DNA of 6,991 nucleotides from Bacteroidota bacterium (GTDB lineage: Bacteria; Bacteroidota; Bacteroidia; Cytophagales; Cyclobacteriaceae). This document shows, piece by piece, positions 1 to 4,784 of the stretch. The notes beneath the pieces were generated by a model. The model was not told the origin of the DNA, searched no databases, and saw only the letters and a list, made by a program, of their open reading frames with translations. The number at the start of each line of letters is the position of its first letter. Positions within the stretch are counted from its first letter, which is position 1. Position numbers and translations under genes: made by a program. Location of the stretch: assembly GCA_027297025.1 (NCBI GenBank), contig JAPUIM010000080.1:1-6991 (forward strand), given 5' to 3'.

Positions 1-142
1 TGCCTTGGCGTTGATTGGCTAAATATTGTTTGACATCCAAATAAATAGCGTGATCATTGGGCTCTATCTCGTAAATTGATTTAGCCAAGTCAGCTTTTCT
101 ACCTGTGTCTTTTCCGGTTTGTTTTAAAACAACAACTTTCAT
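1..142 (-). CDS. rplD: 50S ribosomal protein L4, N-terminal fragment (cut by window edge)
   Basis: Only the first 47 codons are visible; the frame runs off the low-coordinate edge. The fragment begins [20 protein letters not shown] and ends YLANQRQG, which matches the start of bacterial L4, where a TxK-S segment normally follows RQG. The single leftover base (A on the coding strand) fits a Thr codon next. L4 binds 23S rRNA domain I during early 50S assembly, and a long loop lines the exit tunnel; that loop lies outside the window. The ATG shares its A with the rplC stop codon (TAATG), a one-base overlap that suggests translational coupling. In E. coli L4 also represses its own operon, but nothing here shows whether that holds in this organism. 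The identification rests on the N-terminal sequence plus position directly after rplC. Confidence 0.93.
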   Translation of the reverse strand, partial: MKVVVLKQTGKDTGRKADLAKSIYEIEPNDHAIYLDVKQYLANQRQG

Positions 143-774
143 TATTTCTCTAAAATTATGGTTGAGTTCTTAGAGCCTGGAACCGAACCACTTATCAAAA
201 TCAAATCTTCTTCGGGAATAATTTTAATTACTTTAAGGTTCAATACTTTAACCCTATCACCGCCCATTCTTCCCGCCATCTTCATTCCTTTAAAAACCCT
301 AGCTGGATAGGAAGCCCCACCAATCGAACCCGGAGCTCTTAATCTATTATGTTGGCCATGGGTCTTGTCTCCCACACCTTTGAAATGGTGCCTTTTTACA
401 ACTCCTTGAAAACCCTTTCCTTTTGAAATGCCTATGGCATCAACATAATCATTTTCTTTAAAGATTTCTCCAACTTTTATGGTATTACCTAAGGCCACCT
501 GACCTTCAAATTCTTCCCGAAAATTTCTGAATTCCACCACTTGTTTCTTTGGAGAAGTTTTTGCTTTATTGAAATGTCCTTTTAATGCTTTGGATGTTCT
601 TTTTTCCTTTTTTTCGTCATATGCCAATTGTACTGATTTATAGCCATCCGTCTCCACATCTTTAACTTGAGTGACAACACAAGGGCCTGCTTCAATCAAG
701 GTACAAGCAATGCTTATTCCCTCCTCATCAAACACATTAGTCATCCCGATTTTTCTACCAATTATCCCTGACAT
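142..774 (-). CDS. rplC: 50S ribosomal protein L3
   Basis: A 210-residue protein of normal L3 length. It opens [19 protein letters not shown], the typical L3 start, and has the core signature [15 protein letters not shown] (about 117-131), [14 protein letters not shown] (139-152) and [15 protein letters not shown] (161-175). L3 binds the 3' end of 23S rRNA, is one of the first proteins in 50S assembly, and extends a loop toward the peptidyl transferase centre. It appears to be the first gene of its transcription unit: a 166-nt spacer with a terminator and a promoter separates it from rpsJ. In frame upstream of the ATG there is no alternative ATG or GTG before a TGA at 820-822, so the start is well supported. 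No Shine-Dalgarno lies at normal distance; the nearest purine run (GGAGG, 810-814) is about 35 nt away. The residue aligned with E. coli Gln150, the PrmB methylation site, is Ser155. The stop codon overlaps the rplD start by one base. Confidence 0.98.
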   Translation of the reverse strand: MSGIIGRKIGMTNVFDEEGISIACTLIEAGPCVVTQVKDVETDGYKSVQLAYDEKKEKRTSKALKGHFNKAKTSPKKQVVEFRNFREEFEGQVALGNTIKVGEIFKENDYVDAIGISKGKGFQGVVKRHHFKGVGDKTHGQHNRLRAPGSIGGASYPARVFKGMKMAGRMGGDRVKVLNLKVIKIIPEEDLILISGSVPGSKNSTIILEK

Positions 775-833
775 TTCTGTATAAATTGAACATTTTTTAT
801 GTCTAAAATCCTCCGCAATTCACTAAAAGACTG

Positions 834-866
834 CAAAGATAGCAATTTAAACTTTAGCAGCCAAAA
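834..866 (-). promoter_or_regulatory. Predicted Bacteroidota-type promoter for the rplC (S10) operon
   Basis: On the minus strand TTTTG (862-866), a 20-nt spacer and TATCTTTG (834-841) match the Bacteroidota primary sigma consensus, a -33 TTG/TTTG element and a -7 TAnnTTTG element. The predicted start falls near 827-829, giving a leader of about 55 nt before rplC. The -33 element sits inside GGTTTTGG, an octamer also present in the str promoter at 4291-4322. A/T-rich sequence precedes it. The promoter lies 22 nt downstream of the rpsJ terminator, as expected for an independent transcription unit. This is a motif match without expression data. Confidence 0.78.
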
Positions 867-888
867 CCTTTAAATAAGAAATATGGAC

Positions 889-927
889 AAAAAGAAGGAC
901 CAATAATCAGCCTTATTGATCCTTCTT
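889..927 (-). terminator. Intrinsic terminator after rpsJ
   Basis: On the minus-strand transcript, arms at 913-927 and 892-906 form a 15-bp stem. The arm AAGAAGGATCAATAA pairs with TTATTGGTCCTTCTT, including one G-U wobble, around the 6-nt loop GGCTGA. The stem runs straight into five U residues (889-893). It begins 13 nt after the rpsJ stop codon. In the plus-strand reading the wobble becomes an A-C mismatch, so the orientation favours the minus strand. It should end the str operon transcript before the rplC promoter. Confidence 0.85.
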
Positions 928-940
928 AAAGGTTTTTTGA

Positions 941-1246
941 TTAAACTTTAATCTCCACATCCACCCCACTGGGTAGCTCCAGTTTCATCAAAGCATCCAC
1001 AGTTTTAGTACTGTTGGAATAGATATCAACTAGCCTCTTATAAGTGCATAATTGAAACTGTTCCCTTGACTTCTTATTAACATGAGGGGATCTTAAAACC
1101 GTAAATATTTCCTTTTCTGTGGGTAAAGGTATGGGACCACTAACCACGGCTCCTGTTGTTTTTACTGCTCTTACTATCTTTTCAGAGGATTTATCCACCA
1201 AATTATGATCGTAAGACTTTAACTTTATTCTTATCTTTTGATTCAT
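941..1246 (-). CDS. rpsJ: 30S ribosomal protein S10 (NusE)
   Basis: A 101-residue protein, near the usual S10 length of about 102-105. Family motifs are [10 protein letters not shown] (5-14), the loop [13 protein letters not shown] (31-43), [12 protein letters not shown] (53-64) and the C-terminal [21 protein letters not shown]10 sits in the 30S head; as NusE it also pairs with NusB in antitermination complexes and contacts NusG, coupling transcription to translation. The ATG is 5 nt after the fusA stop, with AT-rich TTAAA just before it and no Shine-Dalgarno. The gene closes the str transcription unit: a strong terminator begins 13 nt after its stop. In E. coli rpsJ heads the S10 operon instead, so here S10 should be expressed with S12, S7 and EF-G rather than with L3 and L4. 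No missing or unusual residues were noticed. Confidence 0.98.
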   Translation of the reverse strand: MNQKIRIKLKSYDHNLVDKSSEKIVRAVKTTGAVVSGPIPLPTEKEIFTVLRSPHVNKKSREQFQLCTYKRLVDIYSNSTKTVDALMKLELPSGVDVEIKV

Positions 1247-1251
1247 TTTAA

Positions 1252-3384
1252 TCAGTTTACTACTTCCCCTTTAACCTTAGCAATTATATTTTCTGCTAAA
1301 GTGTTGGGTGTATGTTCATAATGTGAAAAAGTAAGAGTAGCGGAAGCCCTACCGGAGGTGATGGTTCGAAGATCGGTGACGTAACCAAACAATTCTGATA
1401 AAGGCACATCAGCTTTTACAATTCGCACCCCACCTTTGGTATCCATTCCTTTCATAATTCCCCTTCTTTTATTTAAGTCTCCCGTCACTGGACCGGTATA
1501 TTCATCAGGGGTAACTACTTCCACTGCCATTATTGGTTCTAACAGTTTGGGAGTAGCTTTATGTGCTGCCTCTCTAAACCCTATACGGGCAGCTATTTCG
1601 AATGACAGGGAATCAGAGTCGACATCATGGAATGAACCATGAAATAATCGAACCTTCATCCTTTCAATTGGGTATCCCGCTAATGGTCCATTTTTCATGG
1701 CCTCTTTAAATCCCTTTTCAACTGATGGAATGAATTCTCTGGGTATTACGCCACCCACTATGCTATTCACAAACTCCAATCCAGACTTATCGTCATCCCG
1801 GGGACCAATTTCAAATCGAATATCAGCAAATTTACCTCTACCACCGGTTTGCTTTTTATAAATCTCGGTGTGTTCAACCATTGAAGTAAGGCTTTCTTTA
1901 TAAGCCACCTGAGGTGCTCCTTGATTGATCTCCACCTTGAATTCCCTTTTCATTCGCTCAATAATAATTTCCAAATGCAGCTCACCCATTCCCTTCAACA
2001 CTGTCTGACCTGTTTCCTGATCGGTATTAATTTGCAAAGTAGGATCTTCCTCCAATAATTTTGAAATGGCATTCCCCAATTTGTCAACATCAGCCTGGGC
2101 CTTTGGCTCTATGGCATAACCAATAACCGGATCTGGGAAAGTGATAGATTCTAACACCAATTTATTCTTTTCATTGACCAAGGTATCCCCGGTTTTAATA
2201 TTCTTAAAACCTACTCCTGCACAGATATCACCAGCCTCCACAAATTTCAAGGGATTTTGTTTGTTTGAGTGCATCTGCATTAACCGCGAGATCCTTTCTC
2301 TCTTTTCAGTCCTCATGTTATATACATACGAACCTGAATCAAGCTTTCCGCTATATACTCTCATAAAAACCAACCTGCCGACAAATGGATCGGTAGCAAT
2401 TTTAAACGCCAGGGCAGAAAAGGGTTCGGCGATATCTGGTTTTCGCGACTCTTCTTTTCCCGAATCAGGATTTACTCCGGTTACCGGTGGCAAATCCAAT
2501 GGTGAGGGAAGATACGCACATATAGCATCTAATAAGGCTTGAACTCCTTTGTTTTTAAATGCAGATCCGCAAAGTACCGGAGAAAAGGACAAATCAATAA
2601 CTGCCTTTCTAATGGCCGCCATCATTTCTTCTTTGGTGATGGAGTCTGGATCTTCGAAGAATTTTTCCAGCAGCACATCATCATAGTCGGCTACACTCTC
2701 TACTAATTTCTTCCTCCATTCTTCTACGGTGTCCTTCAAGTCATCGGGAATAGCTATGGCCTGAAAGGTCATCCCCATGTCTTCTTCGTTCCAGATGATA
2801 GCCTCATTGGTAATAAGATCAACAACTCCTTTAAAATTTTCTTCATTTCCAATGGGTATCTGTAAAGGCACCGGATTGGCACCCAGCTTTTCCTTTATTT
2901 CATGTACCGCATTAAAAAAATCCGCCCCTACCCTGTCCATTTTGTTTACAAAACAGATACGTGGCACATTATATTTGTCTGCTTGTCGCCAAACAGTTTC
3001 CGACTGAGGTTCGACACCAGAGACAGCATCAAATAAAGCCACCGTTCCATCAAGGACCCGTAGAGATCTTTCCACTTCAACCGTAAAATCCACATGCCCA
3101 GGCGTGTCAATTATATTGATCTTATATTCGTTCGTATCATTTGTCAATTTACCCTGTTCGGTGGGATATCGCCAGAAAGTGGTGGTAGCAGCTGATGTAA
3201 TGGTGATACCTCGTTCTTGCTCCTGTTCCATCCAGTCCATGATAGCAGCGCCTTCATGCACTTCTCCAATCTTATGACTAATACCGGTATAATACAATAT
3301 ACGCTCGGTCGTGGTAGTCTTACCAGCATCAATATGAGCCATGATGCCGATATTTCTAAGATATTTTAAATCCCTTTTTGACAT
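1252..3384 (-). CDS. fusA: Translation elongation factor G (EF-G), GTPase
   Basis: A 710-residue translocase that uses GTP to move tRNAs and mRNA on the ribosome and works with RRF in ribosome recycling. All five G-box motifs are intact: AHIDAGKT (16-23), RGITI (58-62), DTPGH with the catalytic-region His97 (93-97), NKMD (147-150) and GSAF (273-276). The domain III segment [14 protein letters not shown] is present. Domain IV has the tip motif HDVD (586-589; His586 corresponds to E. coli His583), and domain V contains TSGRAS (676-681). Together with its place next to rpsG this marks it as the canonical EF-G, not the divergent second EF-G found in some Bacteroidota. The upstream sequence is rpsG TAG, then GAG, then an in-frame TAA touching the ATG, so no N-terminal extension is possible. 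AGGAG at 3388-3392 is the most Shine-Dalgarno-like site at any start here. rpsJ follows after 5 nt. Confidence 0.99.
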   Translation of the reverse strand: MSKRDLKYLRNIGIMAHIDAGKTTTTERILYYTGISHKIGEVHEGAAIMDWMEQEQERGITITSAATTTFWRYPTEQGKLTNDTNEYKINIIDTPGHVDFTVEVERSLRVLDGTVALFDAVSGVEPQSETVWRQADKYNVPRICFVNKMDRVGADFFNAVHEIKEKLGANPVPLQIPIGNEENFKGVVDLITNEAIIWNEEDMGMTFQAIAIPDDLKDTVEEWRKKLVESVADYDDVLLEKFFEDPDSITKEEMMAAIRKAVIDLSFSPVLCGSAFKNKGVQALLDAICAYLPSPLDLPPVTGVNPDSGKEESRKPDIAEPFSALAFKIATDPFVGRLVFMRVYSGKLDSGSYVYNMRTEKRERISRLMQMHSNKQNPLKFVEAGDICAGVGFKNIKTGDTLVNEKNKLVLESITFPDPVIGYAIEPKAQADVDKLGNAISKLLEEDPTLQINTDQETGQTVLKGMGELHLEIIIERMKREFKVEINQGAPQVAYKESLTSMVEHTEIYKKQTGGRGKFADIRFEIGPRDDDKSGLEFVNSIVGGVIPREFIPSVEKGFKEAMKNGPLAGYPIERMKVRLFHGSFHDVDSDSLSFEIAARIGFREAAHKATPKLLEPIMAVEVVTPDEYTGPVTGDLNKRRGIMKGMDTKGGVRIVKADVPLSELFGYVTDLRTITSGRASATLTFSHYEHTPNTLAENIIAKVKGEVVN

Positions 3385-3387
3385 TTA

Positions 3388-3392
3388 CTCCT
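3388..3392 (-). promoter_or_regulatory. Shine-Dalgarno-like AGGAG before fusA
   Basis: AGGAG overlaps the rpsG stop codon (the AG of TAG) and lies only 3 nt from the fusA ATG, closer than the usual 5-9 nt. The other starts in the window lack such a site. It may be functional, or it may simply follow from the tandem stop arrangement TAG-GAG-TAA. Confidence 0.35.
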
Positions 3393-3858
3393 AAAATCTG
3401 AAATGTGAAAAGGCTTTATTAGCTTCAGCCATTCGATGAATATCGTCCTTTTTCTTGATGGCTGCACCTTCACCCTTAGAAGCTGCTATAATCTCTCCAG
3501 CCAACTTTTCGGTCATTGTTTTTTCACCCCTGGACCGGGCATATCGTATTAACCACTTGATTCCCAGCGATGTTTTTCGTTCCGGTCTGACCTCCCTAGG
3601 TACTTGAAATGTAGCACCACCCACTCTCCTACTTTTTACCTCTACCGCTGGCATAACGTTGCTAAGTGCTTTTTTCCAAGTCTCCAAGCCATTTTCTTTG
3701 GTTCTGTCCTCTACTATTTGAATGGCATCATAAAAAACATTATAGGCAAGGTTCTTCTTGCCCCTGGCCATTAAATAATTTACAAACTTAGAAACCAGCG
3801 TATCCTGGAACTTCGGGTCAGGTAAAATATATCGTTTAGTTGGTTTGGATTTTCGCAT
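3391..3858 (-). CDS. rpsG: 30S ribosomal protein S7
   Basis: A 155-residue protein of standard S7 length. It starts [17 protein letters not shown], has the central signature [18 protein letters not shown] (70-87) followed by EVRPERK, and ends [21 protein letters not shown]7 nucleates assembly of the 30S head on the 3' major domain of 16S rRNA and touches mRNA and tRNA at the E site. It is the second gene of the str unit, 12 nt after rpsL and 6 nt before fusA, in the same reading frame as fusA but separated by two stops (TAG and TAA). The start is fixed by an in-frame TAA two codons upstream. There is no Shine-Dalgarno. In E. coli S7 represses the str operon by binding a structured rpsL-rpsG spacer of nearly 100 nt; the 12-nt spacer here cannot hold that structure, so any autoregulation must use another site. 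Confidence 0.98.
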   Translation of the reverse strand: MRKSKPTKRYILPDPKFQDTLVSKFVNYLMARGKKNLAYNVFYDAIQIVEDRTKENGLETWKKALSNVMPAVEVKSRRVGGATFQVPREVRPERKTSLGIKWLIRYARSRGEKTMTEKLAGEIIAASKGEGAAIKKKDDIHRMAEANKAFSHFRF

Positions 3859-3870
3859 AGTTTAAAGAAC

Positions 3871-4245
3871 TTATTTCTTTGGTTTTTTGGCTCCATATTT
3901 AGATCTAGCTTGCAATCGTCCACTCACTCCTGCCGTATCCAAAGCTCCCCTTATAATATGGTAACGCACACCGGGCAAGTCCTTCACCCGACCACCTCTT
4001 ATTAATACAATAGAGTGTTCTTGTAAATTATGGCCTTCTCCTGGGATATATGCATTTACTTCTTTACCATTGGTTAATTTCACCCTGGCAACCTTTCTCA
4101 TAGCAGAATTAGGTTTCTTAGGAGTGGTAGTATACACGCGGGTACAAACACCCCTTCTTTGTGGACAAGCGTCCAGAGCAGGAGCCTTGGATTTGGAGGT
4201 TAATTTCTTCCTTCCTTTGCGCACTAATTGTTGTATTGTAGGCAT
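3871..4245 (-). CDS. rpsL: 30S ribosomal protein S12
   Basis: A 124-residue protein of usual length that lies at the decoding centre and helps monitor codon-anticodon pairing. The strongly conserved segments are present: [21 protein letters not shown] (27-47), [10 protein letters not shown] (69-78), [14 protein letters not shown] (83-96) and the basic tail [12 protein letters not shown]. Lys43 and Lys88, where streptomycin-resistance substitutions usually arise, are both the sensitive-type residue. Asp89, the RimO methylthiolation site, is conserved. It is the first gene of the str unit, following a predicted promoter with a leader of about 40 nt that contains a palindrome. A TAA codon touches the ATG in frame, so the start is firm. 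There is no Shine-Dalgarno at normal distance and the leader is A-rich. rpsG follows after 12 nt. Confidence 0.99.
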   Translation of the reverse strand: MPTIQQLVRKGRKKLTSKSKAPALDACPQRRGVCTRVYTTTPKKPNSAMRKVARVKLTNGKEVNAYIPGEGHNLQEHSIVLIRGGRVKDLPGVRYHIIRGALDTAGVSGRLQARSKYGAKKPKK

Positions 4246-4265
4246 TTAGTTAATATTTTTCCTTA

Positions 4266-4284
4266 CAAAATCGAGTCGATTTTG
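4266..4284. repeat. Perfect 19-nt inverted repeat at the predicted str operon start site
   Basis: CAAAATCGA and TCGATTTTG are exact reverse complements (9 nt each) around a single central G. The repeat begins 6 nt downstream of the -7 element, so it covers roughly +1 to +19 of the predicted rpsL transcript. It could be a DNA operator for a dimeric regulator, or it could form a small 5' hairpin of 7-8 bp with a 3-5 nt loop. No U-tract follows on the transcript, so it is not a terminator. I do not recognise the site. Confidence 0.6.
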
Positions 4285-4290
4285 GGAATG

Positions 4291-4322
4291 CAAAAGTAAA
4301 GAAATACCCTTACTATCCAAAA
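4291..4322 (-). promoter_or_regulatory. Predicted Bacteroidota-type promoter for the str operon
   Basis: On the minus strand TTTTG (4318-4322), a 19-nt spacer and TACTTTTG (4291-4298) give a full match to the Bacteroidota -33/-7 consensus. The predicted start is near 4284-4286, about 40 nt before the rpsL ATG. The -33 element sits within GGTTTTGG, as in the rplC promoter, and is preceded by A/T-rich sequence. The promoter lies 25 nt past the terminator of the rpoC-DUF3467 unit. Confidence 0.8.
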
Positions 4323-4347
4323 CCAATCTTTATTTATTTTAACCAAT

Positions 4348-4381
4348 AAAAAGGCCCAACTTTTATAAAAAAGTTTAGGCC
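4348..4381 (-). terminator. Intrinsic terminator after the DUF3467 gene
   Basis: On the minus-strand transcript GGCCTAAACTTTT pairs with AAAAGTTGGGCC to give 12 bp, with one bulged A and one U-G wobble, around a 4-nt loop (TTAT). Five U residues follow (4348-4352). It begins about 65 nt after the DUF3467 stop codon and should end the rpoBC-type transcript. The 64 bases between (4382-4445) show no convincing gene or structure. Confidence 0.8.
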
Positions 4382-4445
4382 CCACTTGGGTAATTCTTGC
4401 TCAATTATTACTGATTTTCACCAACTCATCAAACTGAATGAGTAC

Positions 4446-4772
4446 CTAAGCCTCCCCGACTGTTCCACCAAAATTTATTGGAAACTTAGGTCCGTCTTCA
4501 CTTTGCTTTATTTGTCCGAAGGTATCTTCGTACTTTCTAATATTTTCTTGCAAAGCACCGACCAATCTCTTCGCATGTTCTGGTGTGATCACCACCCTAG
4601 ACTTCACTTTGGCCTTGGGTACCCCTGGCATTAACCGAATGAAATCTATTACAAACTCACTATTTGAATGAGCGATCATTGCCAGGTTGGCATAAACACC
4701 TTCTGCAATTTCTTCAGATAACTCAATATTTATCTGATTTATTGGCTTTTTATCTTTATTTTCTTCTGCCAT
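4446..4772 (-). CDS. DUF3467 family protein, function unknown
   Basis: A small soluble protein of 108 residues with no signal peptide and no membrane segment. A charged N-terminal tail (MAEENKDKKP) leads into the conserved core: NQINIELSEEIAEGVYANLA (12-31), IAHSNSEFVIDFIRLMPG (33-50), AKVKSRVVITPEHAKRL (54-70), and a helix-like stretch to about 90. The HSNSEFVIDF segment and the TPEHAKRL segment are the pattern I associate with DUF3467. The end is Gly-rich (GGTVGEA). The gene lies 12 nt after rpoC and ahead of a terminator, so it should be co-transcribed with the RNA polymerase subunits. That position is, to my knowledge, common in Bacteroidota. Co-expression suggests a role near transcription or ribosome production, but nothing in the sequence gives a mechanism. 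The family call is from memory of its motifs. Confidence 0.87.
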   Translation of the reverse strand: MAEENKDKKPINQINIELSEEIAEGVYANLAMIAHSNSEFVIDFIRLMPGVPKAKVKSRVVITPEHAKRLVGALQENIRKYEDTFGQIKQSEDGPKFPINFGGTVGEA

Positions 4773-4784
4773 CAGAATCTTAAT

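Noticed and set aside
810..814. GGAGG as the ribosome binding site of rplC
   Set aside because: It is about 35 nt from the rplC ATG, far outside the range for a Shine-Dalgarno interaction.
1436..3007. Open frames on the plus strand at 1436-1642, 2141-2542 and 2777-3007
   Set aside because: All lie antisense inside the intact EF-G gene. Their translations are low-complexity and resemble no family; they are mirror frames of a conserved gene.
3144..3332. A 62-codon minus-strand frame inside fusA
   Set aside because: It is out of frame with EF-G across the G-domain region, which is fully conserved. No independent start signal or family resemblance.
4381..4390. CCCACTTGGG as a small palindrome
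   Set aside because: Only 4 bp with a 2-nt centre; too short to be meaningful beside the adjoining terminator stem.
4386..4634. Plus-strand frame across the DUF3467 gene end and spacer
   Set aside because: It is antisense to a conserved gene and to the terminator approach region, with no promoter or family resemblance.
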